Source of the DNA: Deltaproteobacteria bacterium
GTDB taxonomy: Bacteria > Myxococcota_A > UBA796
Assembly (NCBI GenBank): GCA_002707085.1
Contig: PALY01000081.1
Span: forward strand, 12,258-20,364
Length of the DNA stretch: 8,107 bases
Direction: 5' to 3'
A program made the translations under genes and the position numbers. Of the stretch, positions 1 through 6,920 are shown one piece after another; the first letter of the stretch is position 1; each line of letters opens with the position of its first letter. Under the pieces are notes generated by a model. It saw nothing but the letters and a program-made list of their open reading frames with translations. It had not been told where the DNA came from and ran no database searches.

Positions 1-3000
1 GTCCAGAGCTTCGTCTTCACCAGTGTGGTCTTCCCAAGAAGATGGCGCTCGAGTTGTTCAAGCCGTTCATCTACAACAAGTTGGAAGAGCGTGGTTTTGT
101 AAACACCATCAAAGCAGCCAAGAAGATGGTTGAACAAGCGGTAGATGAAGTTTGGGACATTCTTGATGAAGTCATCAAGGAACACCCCGTTCTTCTCAAC
201 CGTGCGCCAACGCTTCACCGTCTTGGTATGCAGGGCTTCGAACCTGTGCTTACAGAAGGTAAGGCCATTCAGTTGCACCCGTTGGTTTGTGTGGCATTCA
301 ACGCTGACTTCGACGGTGACCAAATGGCGGTACACCTTCCTCTGAGCATTGAAGCGCAGATCGAAGCTCGTGTATTGATGATGTCTACGAACAACGTTTT
401 GAGTCCGGCATCGGGTCGTCCGATTATTCAGCCATCTCAGGACATTGTTCTCGGTTCATACTTCATGACTCGTGAACGGGCATTTGCGAAAGGTGCCGGA
501 CGAACGTTCGCGTCACCCGCTGAAGTGCTTGCTGCATATGATTCCGATGAAGTGGATTTGCATGCAAAAGTCAATGTGCGTATGCCGGCTCCAAGCTTGA
601 AAGCGCGTTTGTTTGATGAGGTTCCTGAACTTCTCGACGTTCGGCTGATTGTGGGTGTCGATACGACACGTGACGAGTCCGAAGCGTGGTATGCGCATCG
701 TGGCAGCATGCGCAAGATTGAGAACGGCGACATTGGCGAAGTTCCAGTGCTGGGTGGCAACATCAAGGTCGCAGTCGACGGAAATATCGAAGATATGGGC
801 GACGCTGTTGCTGGATTTGAGATGTTCAAGCGTGAAGGCAAGGGCGTGGCATCCAAGGGTTCTTGGAAGTTCGCAGCTTCCGGTCTGCTTGGTAAGGCAA
901 AGCCCCTTGGTGCATTCTCTGAAAAGGGAACCAAGAAGACTGGGCTTGACACGATCGAGGGTGATGACTTTGTGGCCGTAGCGGTACAGTTGCCCAAATT
1001 GCGTGGCAATAGCCGCGTCGTTGGACTGGTCAGCCCACGTTTGGCGAAGAGCAAGAGCGAAGTGCTTATCGACGCCCGCATGAACACCAACAATCGCATC
1101 GATACATTGCGACGAGCCGTTGCTGCTTTGCGTGACCAGTATGGTGAAGATTTGGTGTTGGTCTGCACATCCGGTGGTTTCTTCGGCTTCGAAGGCAAGG
1201 TGCCGATTGTGAGCCGAGGCAACATGGTTGAAACCACCGTTGGTCGGGTCCTCTTCTACGATGTGGTTCCTGAAGAAGTTCCATTCTCTTTGTGCAACCG
1301 CACACTGAAGAAGAAGTCCTTGGGTGAACTTATCGACCGTTGCTATCGAAATGCAGGGGCCAAGAAGACTGTTCTGTTTGCCGATGCATTGATGCAGATG
1401 GGCTTCGGTATGGCGACCAAGGCGGGTATCTCGATCTGTATCGACGATATGAAGATCCCCGACTCTAAGGGTGCCATTTTGGCTGAAGCGCAGGCTGAAG
1501 TCGAAGAGACTGAGTCACAGTACAATGTTGGACTCATCACCATGGGTGAGAAATACAACAAGGTCGTTGATATCTGGTCCAAGGTGACCGATGAAGTGTC
1601 CAAGAAGTTGATCTCTGACATCAGTACTGAGGTCGTCACAGACGAAGATGGCAATAGTGCAGAGCAAGATTCGTTCAACAGCATCTACATGATGGTTGAC
1701 TCTGGCGCTCGTGGTTCAACGACGCAGATTCGTCAGTTGGCGGGTATGCGTGGTCTGATGGCCAAGCCGTCGGGTGAGATTATCGAAACCCCGATTACTG
1801 CCAACTTCCGCGAAGGTCTGACGGTTCTTCAGTACTTCATTAGTACGCACGGGGCTCGGAAGGGTCTTGCTGATACGGCATTGAAGACGGCCAACTCTGG
1901 TTATCTGACACGTCGTCTCGTTGATGTTGTCCAAGACTTCATTGTCACAGCCCAGGATTGCGGCACGGTCAAGTCGATGGAAATCTCCAGCCTCATTGAG
2001 GGTGGTGAAGTCATCGAACACGTTGCTGAACGCGTATTGGGTCGGATTGCCGCTGAGGATATTTACGATCCGTACAGCGATGAAGTTCTGGTAGCCCACA
2101 ACGAGATGATCGATGAAGCAGCCTGTGAACGTCTGGTTCAGGCCGGTGTGGACCGGGTACAAATCCGCTCAGTCATGACATGTGACATGAGATGGGGTGT
2201 GTGTTCGATGTGCTACGGTCGTGACTTGGCTCGCGGTAAGCTTGTCAATATCGGTGAAGCCATCGGTGTCATCGCGGCTCAGTCTATCGGTGAACCTGGA
2301 ACGCAGCTTACAATGCGTACTTTCCACATTGGTGGTGCTGCTTCAGCGAAGTTGACTGAATCCTACCTAGAACTCAAGAACTCTGGAACCATCAAGTACT
2401 CCGAGATCCTCAACACCGTGGTCGATCGGGATGGAAACACCATCGCTCTCGCCCGGAACGGAGAAATCTACGTGGTCGACGAAAAGGGAAGAGAGCGGGA
2501 ACGCTACGGAATTCCTTACGGTTCAACCATCTTGGTACAAGACGGTGTTCGGGTTGCAGCCACCACGCGAATCGCGGAGTGGGACCCCTTCACCACGCCA
2601 ATCATGGCGCACGACACTGGTGAGGTTGGATATGAAGACCTTATCGACGGTCGTACTGTGTCCCAGCAGACGGATGAATTGACGGGTCGGAAGAGAATGG
2701 TTGTTCAAGAGTACAAGGACTCTGAACTCAAGCCTCTGTTGGTCATCAACAAGGGTGACAAGGCCATTGCTCGTATGTTCCTTCCTTCTGGTTCCAACAT
2801 CTTTGCCAACGAAGGTGACAAGGTCCAGCCGGGTGACGTACTCGCCAAGATTCCTCGTGAAACGACGAAGACCAAGGATATTACTGGTGGTCTTCCTCGG
2901 GTTGCTGAACTCTTTGAGGCTCGGAAGCCGAAGGAAGTTGCAATCATCACAGAGGTTGAAGGTATCGTCAGCTTTGGTAAGGACACCAAGGGTAAGCGTC

Positions 3001-3659
3001 GTATTGTCGTCACCCCAGAGGGTGAAGAGGCGCACGAGTACCTTGTACCGAAGGGTAAGAACATCGTCGTTAATGAAGGTGACTATGTTCGAGCCGGTGA
3101 TTCTCTGATGGACGGAGCCGTGAACCCTCACGACATTCTGAAGATCAAGGGTGAACACCAACTCGCGAAGTATTTGGTCGATGAAATCCAAGAGGTCTAC
3201 CGCCTCCAGGGTGTAAAGATCAACGACAAGCACATCGAAGTCATCTGTCGTCAGATGCTGCGTCGTGTTCGCATTCTTCAAGTCGGAGATTCGGACTTCT
3301 TGGTTGACCAGGCGGTCGATAAGTGGAAGTTCGATGAAGTCAACGAGCAAATCTTGGCCGAAGGTGGCACGGCGGCAATCGCTGAACCACTGCTTCTCGG
3401 AATCACCAAGGCATCCTTGTCGACTGACTCCTTCCTCTCTGCGGCCTCCTTCCAGGAGACCACTCGCGTACTCACCGAAGCGTCCATCAATGGTCGAGTC
3501 GATGGCCTTCGCGGTCTCAAAGAGAACATCCTTATGGGTCGACTCATTCCAGCAGGAACCGGTTTCGCTTCCTACCAAAAACTGGGAATGACGATCACCG
3601 ATTCTTCGGAAAGGGAAGAAGAAAGTATCGAATCGCAAGCCTTTTCGGGTCTTGCGTAG
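1..3659 (+). CDS. rpoC: DNA-directed RNA polymerase subunit beta' (5'-truncated by the window edge)
   Basis: This is the C-terminal three-quarters of the largest RNA polymerase subunit, which forms the active site with beta. The frame is open from base 3, giving 1218 residues; by alignment to E. coli about 358 N-terminal residues lie outside the window. Seen in order: the catalytic NADFDGD motif, whose Mg-binding Asp codons are at 306, 312 and 318; an unusual 217-residue insertion (582-1232); the rim coiled coil (about 1482-1620); the bridge helix (about 1794-1900); the four zinc-binding Cys codons at 1959, 2181, 2202 and 2211; the trigger loop with Met-Arg and His at 2313-2327; an SI3-type insertion; and the conserved end with LIPAGTG. 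The C-terminal tail is short and acidic. The estimated full length is about 1576 residues against 1407 in E. coli, with the excess mostly due to the insertion. The identity is certain. The stop is TAG at 3657, with no strong terminator after it. Confidence 0.98.
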   Translation, partial: PELRLHQCGLPKKMALELFKPFIYNKLEERGFVNTIKAAKKMVEQAVDEVWDILDEVIKEHPVLLNRAPTLHRLGMQGFEPVLTEGKAIQLHPLVCVAFNADFDGDQMAVHLPLSIEAQIEARVLMMSTNNVLSPASGRPIIQPSQDIVLGSYFMTRERAFAKGAGRTFASPAEVLAAYDSDEVDLHAKVNVRMPAPSLKARLFDEVPELLDVRLIVGVDTTRDESEAWYAHRGSMRKIENGDIGEVPVLGGNIKVAVDGNIEDMGDAVAGFEMFKREGKGVASKGSWKFAASGLLGKAKPLGAFSEKGTKKTGLDTIEGDDFVAVAVQLPKLRGNSRVVGLVSPRLAKSKSEVLIDARMNTNNRIDTLRRAVAALRDQYGEDLVLVCTSGGFFGFEGKVPIVSRGNMVETTVGRVLFYDVVPEEVPFSLCNRTLKKKSLGELIDRCYRNAGAKKTVLFADALMQMGFGMATKAGISICIDDMKIPDSKGAILAEAQAEVEETESQYNVGLITMGEKYNKVVDIWSKVTDEVSKKLISDISTEVVTDEDGNSAEQDSFNSIYMMVDSGARGSTTQIRQLAGMRGLMAKPSGEIIETPITANFREGLTVLQYFISTHGARKGLADTALKTANSGYLTRRLVDVVQDFIVTAQDCGTVKSMEISSLIEGGEVIEHVAERVLGRIAAEDIYDPYSDEVLVAHNEMIDEAACERLVQAGVDRVQIRSVMTCDMRWGVCSMCYGRDLARGKLVNIGEAIGVIAAQSIGEPGTQLTMRTFHIGGAASAKLTESYLELKNSGTIKYSEILNTVVDRDGNTIALARNGEIYVVDEKGRERERYGIPYGSTILVQDGVRVAATTRIAEWDPFTTPIMAHDTGEVGYEDLIDGRTVSQQTDELTGRKRMVVQEYKDSELKPLLVINKGDKAIARMFLPSGSNIFANEGDKVQPGDVLAKIPRETTKTKDITGGLPRVAELFEARKPKEVAIITEVEGIVSFGKDTKGKRRIVVTPEGEEAHEYLVPKGKNIVVNEGDYVRAGDSLMDGAVNPHDILKIKGEHQLAKYLVDEIQEVYRLQGVKINDKHIEVICRQMLRRVRILQVGDSDFLVDQAVDKWKFDEVNEQILAEGGTAAIAEPLLLGITKASLSTDSFLSAASFQETTRVLTEASINGRVDGLRGLKENILMGRLIPAGTGFASYQKLGMTITDSSEREEESIESQAFSGLA
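582..1232 (+). other. Large in-frame insertion in beta' of unknown fold (within rpoC)
   Basis: Conserved beta' sequence stops after HAKVNVR and resumes at TTVGR. E. coli has about 20 residues between the matching blocks, while this protein has 217. The frame is open throughout and codon use looks like the rest of rpoC by eye, so this is a resident protein segment and not a recent insertion or a frameshift. The first third looks alpha/beta, with a hydrophobic strand LIVGVD. The middle (828-944) is lysine-rich with little acid. The last third (945-1190) has two strand-like runs around a strongly helical stretch, [18 protein letters not shown]. There are no intein splice motifs and one Cys codon, at 1164. 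I recognise no domain. By homology the site lies in the active-site/pore part of beta', and I infer that the insert projects from the enzyme surface there. Confidence 0.85.
2346..2876 (+). other. SI3-type insertion in the beta' trigger loop (within rpoC)
   Basis: About 177 residues separate the first trigger-loop helix, ending FHIGGAAS, from the second, starting [14 protein letters not shown]. This is the place and near the size of E. coli SI3 (188 residues), which is built of two sandwich-barrel hybrid domains. Recognisable blocks shared with E. coli are VPYG-like (here IPYG), WDP, QTDELTG and FLPSG near the end. Presence of SI3 argues for a proteobacterial-type or related Gram-negative polymerase. 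In E. coli SI3 modulates pausing and transcript cleavage by affecting trigger-loop movement. The same role is assumed here by homology. Confidence 0.9.
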
Positions 3660-3670
3660 TTGATTAATCC

Positions 3671-3706
3671 GCACAACTCTGTGGCAGTTTTGTTTCAGGG
3701 TTGTGC
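3671..3706 (+). promoter_or_regulatory. Hairpin just after rpoC stop
   Basis: GCACAACTCTG (3671-3681) pairs with CAGGGTTGTGC (3696-3706): 11 pairs with a single T-G wobble and a 14-base loop. No T run follows, so it is not a standard intrinsic terminator. It could be an RNA-processing site, a 3'-end stabiliser for the rpoC message, or half of an alternative fold with the second copy of GCACAAC at 3773-3779. Confidence 0.5.
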
Positions 3707-3713
3707 AGGCTGC

Positions 3714-3742
3714 TTGACAGCTGAACTCCATAGTCATAGACA
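3714..3742 (+). promoter_or_regulatory. Possible sigma-70-type promoter for rpsL-rpsG-fusA-tuf
   Basis: A perfect -35 TTGACA (3714-3719) is followed after 17 bases by TAGACA (3737-3742), a weak -10 matching TATAAT at only three positions. Transcription would start near 3749, leaving a leader of about 50 bases that contains the next hairpin. A separate promoter for the str genes is known in E. coli, so the position makes sense. The poor -10 keeps confidence low, and readthrough from rpoC is equally plausible. Confidence 0.35.
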
Positions 3743-3750
3743 GGCGGGCC

Positions 3751-3786
3751 GCGAATGGGCCGCTGCCCATCCGCACAACGTTTTTT
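3751..3786 (+). terminator. Weak terminator- or attenuator-like hairpin before rpsL
   Basis: ATGGGC (3755-3760) and GCCCAT (3765-3770) form a 6-pair stem with loop CGCT, extended by GCG/CGC across one A-C mismatch. A run of six T follows at 3781-3786, but six bases lie between stem and T run, too far for an efficient intrinsic terminator. The run abuts the rpsL Shine-Dalgarno AGAGGA (3787-3792). It may attenuate or pause transcription. Confidence 0.3.
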
Positions 3787-3797
3787 AGAGGAAACTC

Positions 3798-4172
3798 ATG
3801 CCAACCATCAACCAGCTCGTTCGAAAGGGTCGGAAGAAGCAGCGTCGTAAGACAGCTTCTCCAGCACTTAAGAGCTGCCCGCAAAAGCGTGGCGTGTGTA
3901 CGCGTGTTTACACAACAACGCCAAAGAAGCCAAACTCTGCACTCCGTAAGGTCGCTCGTGTCCGTCTAACCAATGGTATGGAAGTTACTTCCTACATTGG
4001 TGGTGAGGGTCACAACCTTCAGGAACACTCCACGGTTCTTATCCGCGGTGGTCGAGTGAAGGATCTTCCTGGTGTTCGTTACCATACAATTCGAGGCACT
4101 TTGGATACCCAAGGTGTAGATAGTCGTCGACAGGGCCGTTCCAAGTACGGTACCAAGCGGCCGAAGAAGTAG
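3798..4172 (+). CDS. rpsL: 30S ribosomal protein S12
   Basis: S12 sits at the 30S decoding centre, where it helps monitor codon-anticodon fit. The product has 124 residues, the same length as in E. coli, and aligns end to end without gaps. The family signature [13 protein letters not shown] is at residues 39-51 and [14 protein letters not shown] at 84-97. The two lysines whose change gives streptomycin resistance (Lys43 and Lys88 counting the initiator Met) are wild type. Asp89, the residue that RimO methylthiolates in many bacteria, is present. The N-terminal arm is more basic than in E. coli, with a GRKKQRRK stretch at residues 11-18. The start is fixed by AGAGGA at 3787-3792, five bases before ATG. 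It is the first gene of the str cluster, 138 bases after rpoC. Confidence 0.98.
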   Translation: MPTINQLVRKGRKKQRRKTASPALKSCPQKRGVCTRVYTTTPKKPNSALRKVARVRLTNGMEVTSYIGGEGHNLQEHSTVLIRGGRVKDLPGVRYHTIRGTLDTQGVDSRRQGRSKYGTKRPKK

Positions 4173-4176
4173 GAGA
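4171..4176 (+). promoter_or_regulatory. rpsG Shine-Dalgarno overlapping the rpsL stop codon
   Basis: The rpsL stop TAG (4170-4172) runs into AGGAGA (4171-4176), five bases before the rpsG ATG at 4182. A ribosome ending rpsL covers the rpsG initiation site, so translational coupling is expected. Confidence 0.8.
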
Positions 4177-4181
4177 CTGAT

Positions 4182-4652
4182 ATGCCCCGTCGTCGCGAAG
4201 TACCGAAACGTAAGATCCATCCGGATCCGTTGTACAAAGATGTCCTTGTCACGAAGTTCATGAACTGCGTGATGTTGGATGGAAAGAAGTCTACTGCCGA
4301 AAGCATCGTCTATGGTGCCTTCGAGGTCATTCATGAGCGGACCCGTGAGGAGCCTCTCAAGATTTTCCATCGTGCCCTTGAGAATGTACAACCCATGGTC
4401 GAAGTTAAGTCTCGCCGTGTTGGTGGTGCAACGTACCAAGTGCCTGTGGAAGTGGGCGCCGGTAGAAAAATGGCACTTTCCATGCGTTGGTTGATCCAAT
4501 TTGCAAGAAAGCGTTCTGGCAAGTCCATGAAGGACAAGCTCGCCAATGAGTTGATCGAAGCTGCGCACCAGCGTGGTTCTGCTGTGAAGAAGCGGGACGA
4601 TGTGCATCGCATGGCCGAAGCCAACAAGGCATTCTCGCACTACCGTTGGTAG
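4182..4652 (+). CDS. rpsG: 30S ribosomal protein S7
   Basis: S7 is the primary 16S rRNA binder that nucleates assembly of the 30S head and lies near the E-site tRNA. The product has 156 residues, the usual length, starting [10 protein letters not shown] and ending SHYRW. The basic N-terminal arm is present. The beta-hairpin that contacts RNA at the subunit interface, [14 protein letters not shown], is at residues 78-91, followed by the helical core with [11 protein letters not shown] and the C-terminal helix with [13 protein letters not shown]. It lies nine bases after rpsL, and its ribosome-binding site overlaps the rpsL stop. In E. coli S7 represses its operon by binding a roughly 100-base rpsL-rpsG spacer. 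That spacer does not exist here, so any feedback must act at another site. Confidence 0.98.
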   Translation: MPRRREVPKRKIHPDPLYKDVLVTKFMNCVMLDGKKSTAESIVYGAFEVIHERTREEPLKIFHRALENVQPMVEVKSRRVGGATYQVPVEVGAGRKMALSMRWLIQFARKRSGKSMKDKLANELIEAAHQRGSAVKKRDDVHRMAEANKAFSHYRW

Positions 4653-4797
4653 TTCGAAACAAACACATATTCATTTAATTTTTTGCCCCTTTCCATTTGG
4701 TAAGGGTGCTCACCACCTCCTGGACTACGGCCCAGGAGAACTCTTTCCCTCTTAGCGTGTGGTTGTGGTGACCGCGAAGTTGAGAGAGGTACACATC
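4653..4797 (+). promoter_or_regulatory. Structured 145-base leader upstream of fusA
   Basis: This gap is much longer than the roughly 27 bases in E. coli. Stem A: CTCCTGG (4717-4723) with CCAGGAG (4732-4738), seven perfect pairs and an 8-base loop. Stem B: TCACCAC (4710-4716) with GTGGTGA (4765-4771), seven perfect pairs, directly enclosing stem A. A weaker hairpin pairs CCCTT (4687-4691) with AAGGG (4702-4706). The left arm holds ACCTCCT (4715-4721), identical to the core of the 16S 3' end, and its ACCTC can alternatively pair with GAGGT (4786-4790), the fusA Shine-Dalgarno. A T-rich run at 4674-4684 has no strong hairpin just before it, so I do not call a terminator. No convincing promoter or small gene is seen. 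A translational switch for fusA is inference. Confidence 0.5.
4784..4790 (+). promoter_or_regulatory. fusA ribosome-binding site (decides the start)
   Basis: GAGAGGT, with GAGGT complementary to the 16S 3' end, stands seven bases before ATG at 4798. The in-frame GTG at 4759 would add 13 residues that do not resemble EF-G N-termini and has no comparable site before it. The ATG at 4798 is therefore preferred. Confidence 0.85.
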
Positions 4798-6879
4798 ATG
4801 GGCGCTGACCTTCAGCATACGCGCAATATTGGCATTATGGCCCATATTGACGCAGGAAAGACCACGCTAACGGAGCGGATCCTGTATTACACAGGGATCT
4901 CGCACCGTATCGGTGAGGTTCATGATGGCAATGCGACCATGGATTGGATGGTTCAGGAGCAGGAGCGCGGCATCACGATCACGTCTGCGGCGACAACGTG
5001 TGCCTGGAAAGACCATCGCGTCAACATCATTGATACCCCAGGACATGTGGACTTCACTGTGGAAGTCGAGCGTTCATTGCGGGTTTTGGATGGGACGATT
5101 GCGTTGTTCTCCGCTGTAGATGGTGTAGAGCCTCAGTCTGAAACCGTGTGGAAGCAAGCCGAGAAGTACGGTGTGCCACGAATCGCGTTCGTCAACAAGA
5201 TGGATCGTGTGGGCGCAGACTTTGAACAAGTGATCGAGTCGATTCGTTCCAAGCTCCACCCGAACCCAATCGCCTTTCAGTTGCCCATTGGCTCGGAAGG
5301 GGGCTTTTCAGGTGTTGTGGACCTTATCGAAATGAAGGCGTTTGTTTGGGAAGGTGAAACTCAGTTGGGTGAAGCTTTCGACGTTCAAGAAATCCCATCT
5401 GTCATGTCAGACGATGTCTCGGCTGCACGTGAGGCGTTGGTCGATTGCTTGTCTGAATATGACGATTCGCTGGTCGAGTTGTTTCTGGAAGGGCAAGAGA
5501 TTCCTTCTGCGCTTTTGTGGGCTGCGGCACGCAAGGCAGTGTTGGCGGGAGAAATCGTACCCGTATTCGGCGGTTCTGCATTCAAGAATAAGGGTGTGCA
5601 GCCCATCTTGGACGCAGTCATTCATCTGTTGCCTTCTCCATTGGATGTGCCGCCTACGCAAGGTGTTGATCCAAAGGATGAAGACAAGGTGTTGGAGCGA
5701 GGCCCAAGTGAGGACGAGCCGTTCTGTGCGTTGGCATTCAAAGTGATGACAGACCCATACATGGGTACGCTGACCTTTTTGCGGGTGTATTCGGGTAGTG
5801 CTGAACCGGGCCGCTCGCTTTTGAATCCTCGAACCGGAAAGAAAGAACGGATTGGCCGCTTGTTTCAGATGCACGCCAACAAGCGTGATGATGTAAAGGT
5901 GGCCCGTGCAGGAGATATTGTTGCTGCGGTGGGAATGAAGAACACTGCTACCGGTGACACACTGTGCGATACCAAGCATCCGATTTCGTTGGAATCAATG
6001 ACATTCCCAGAACCTGTCATCTCCGTGGCTCTTGAGCCAGACACAAAGTCTGATGAAGACAAGTTGACCCAAGCCTTGGTGAAATTGTCCCATGAAGATC
6101 CGACCTTCCAAGTCCGTACGGATGAAGAGACGGGTCAGACCATCGTGTCTGGTATGGGTGAACTTCATCTCGAGATCATCACAGATCGGCTGGTTCGTGA
6201 GTTCAAGGTTGGTTGTCGGGTCGGTCGACCTCAGGTCAGTTTCCGTGAAACCATCATGAATTCCTCCAATGGCGAAGGTTTGTTCAAGCGCCAAACCGGT
6301 GGTCGTGGCCAGTTCGGGCATGCAAAGGTCAGGGTGGAACCCAACGAACGTGGCGCTGGTAGTGAGTTTGTCGACGCCATTAAGGGTGGTGTCATTCCGC
6401 GTGAGTTCATTCGTCCAACGGCTGAAGGCATCATGGGCGCTTTGGAGCGTGGTGTGTTGGCCGGGTATCGCATGGTTGACGTCAAAGTGACCTTGTACGA
6501 TGGCTCCTTTCATGATGTGGATTCGTCAGAAGTTGCCTTCAAGGTAGCCGGAAGTATGGCACTCCGGGATGCGGCCGAAAAGGCCGATCCAGCCATTCTG
6601 GAACCGATCATGCAGGTCGAGGTGTCGACACCCGAAGAATACATGGGCGCGGTAATTGGGGACCTAAATAGCCGTCGAGGCAGTGTAAATCGCATGGAAA
6701 GTCGCCCAGGACTACAAATTCTCACTGTAGATGTACCATTGCAGCGCATGTTCGGTTATGCGACCGACCTTCGATCTGCGTCCCAGGGCCGCGCAACGTT
6801 TTCAATGCAGTTTGATCACTACGCGCCGGTACCGTCGGAGGTCTCTCAGGGGATAGTTCAGCGGGTTCGAGGAATTTAG
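4798..6879 (+). CDS. fusA: Translation elongation factor G
   Basis: EF-G is the cytosolic GTPase that drives tRNA-mRNA translocation and, with RRF, ribosome recycling. From ATG at 4798 the product has 693 residues, in the normal range (E. coli 704, Thermus 691). GTPase motifs are complete: AHIDAGKT (15-22), RGITI switch I, DTPGHVDF (79-86, catalytic His83), NKMD (133-136) and GSAFKNKG (from 259). Domain II follows, then domain III with GMGELHLEI. Domain IV carries the TGGRGQFGH loop and His572 in GSFHDVDSS, matching the E. coli decoding-site His583. Domain V includes LEPIMQVEV and [10 protein letters not shown]. No key residue is missing, and str-cluster position supports this being the main housekeeping EF-G rather than a divergent paralogue. 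Translation may be controlled by the leader before it. tuf begins 41 bases downstream. Confidence 0.98.
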   Translation: MGADLQHTRNIGIMAHIDAGKTTLTERILYYTGISHRIGEVHDGNATMDWMVQEQERGITITSAATTCAWKDHRVNIIDTPGHVDFTVEVERSLRVLDGTIALFSAVDGVEPQSETVWKQAEKYGVPRIAFVNKMDRVGADFEQVIESIRSKLHPNPIAFQLPIGSEGGFSGVVDLIEMKAFVWEGETQLGEAFDVQEIPSVMSDDVSAAREALVDCLSEYDDSLVELFLEGQEIPSALLWAAARKAVLAGEIVPVFGGSAFKNKGVQPILDAVIHLLPSPLDVPPTQGVDPKDEDKVLERGPSEDEPFCALAFKVMTDPYMGTLTFLRVYSGSAEPGRSLLNPRTGKKERIGRLFQMHANKRDDVKVARAGDIVAAVGMKNTATGDTLCDTKHPISLESMTFPEPVISVALEPDTKSDEDKLTQALVKLSHEDPTFQVRTDEETGQTIVSGMGELHLEIITDRLVREFKVGCRVGRPQVSFRETIMNSSNGEGLFKRQTGGRGQFGHAKVRVEPNERGAGSEFVDAIKGGVIPREFIRPTAEGIMGALERGVLAGYRMVDVKVTLYDGSFHDVDSSEVAFKVAGSMALRDAAEKADPAILEPIMQVEVSTPEEYMGAVIGDLNSRRGSVNRMESRPGLQILTVDVPLQRMFGYATDLRSASQGRATFSMQFDHYAPVPSEVSQGIVQRVRGI

Positions 6880-6891
6880 AATTTTTAATGT

Positions 6892-6909
6892 TTCAGTCGA
6901 TTGACTGAA
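6892..6909 (+). promoter_or_regulatory. Perfect hairpin abutting the tuf Shine-Dalgarno
   Basis: TTCAGTC (6892-6898) and GACTGAA (6903-6909) form seven perfect pairs around the tetraloop GATT. The tuf Shine-Dalgarno GGAG (6910-6913) begins at the next base, and ATG follows at 6921. The stem sits between the fusA stop (6877-6879) and tuf with no T run after it, so it is not a terminator. It could tune tuf initiation or mark an RNA cleavage site that lets tuf mRNA accumulate separately; both are inference. Confidence 0.6.
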
Positions 6910-6920
6910 GGAGTAGGAAC

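Larger units (their letters stand above)
3669..3779 (+). repeat. 9-base direct repeat CCGCACAAC flanking the rpoC-rpsL gap
   Basis: CCGCACAAC occurs at 3669-3677 and again at 3771-3779. The complement of its last seven bases, GTTGTGC, lies between them at 3700-3706. Either copy could pair with that middle segment, so two exclusive RNA folds are possible. The repeat is seen directly; a regulatory role is inference. Confidence 0.6.

Noticed and set aside
582..1232. The beta' insertion as an intein or other self-removing element.
   Set aside because: There is no Cys/Ser/Thr splice start with block A features, no terminal His-Asn, no endonuclease motif and no target-site duplication. The insert is also not at a usual intein site such as the NADFDGD motif.
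437..1237. A 266-codon open frame on the minus strand that nearly coincides with the beta' insertion.
   Set aside because: The translation is Ser/Pro/Thr/Arg-rich with no domain, as expected from the complement of this codon use, and it begins inside conserved rpoC sequence. The plus frame is continuous with beta'.
2523..3884. A 453-codon minus-strand open frame across the rpoC end and into rpsL.
   Set aside because: It overlaps strongly conserved coding sequence of two genes, has no recognisable protein features and crosses the intergenic hairpins. It is a shadow frame.
4653..4680. A promoter in the AT-rich stretch after rpsG, with TTCGAA and TTTAAT as boxes.
   Set aside because: TTCGAA matches -35 at only three positions and the spacer is 15 bases. 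AT-richness alone could explain the match.
4639..4684. Hairpin ACTACC/GGTAGT at the rpsG stop plus a downstream T-rich run as a rho-independent terminator.
   Set aside because: The 6-pair stem has a 3-base loop and the T-rich run begins about 20 bases after it. This is the wrong geometry for intrinsic termination inside a conserved operon.
4715..4721. ACCTCCT as a fragment of a 16S rRNA gene.
   Set aside because: The match to the 16S 3' end is only seven bases and no other rRNA sequence surrounds it. It is treated only as a possible pairing segment.
4759..4797. GTG at 4759 as the fusA start.
   Set aside because: The 13 added residues match no EF-G N-terminus and lack a ribosome-binding site. 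ATG at 4798 has GAGAGGT at the right distance.
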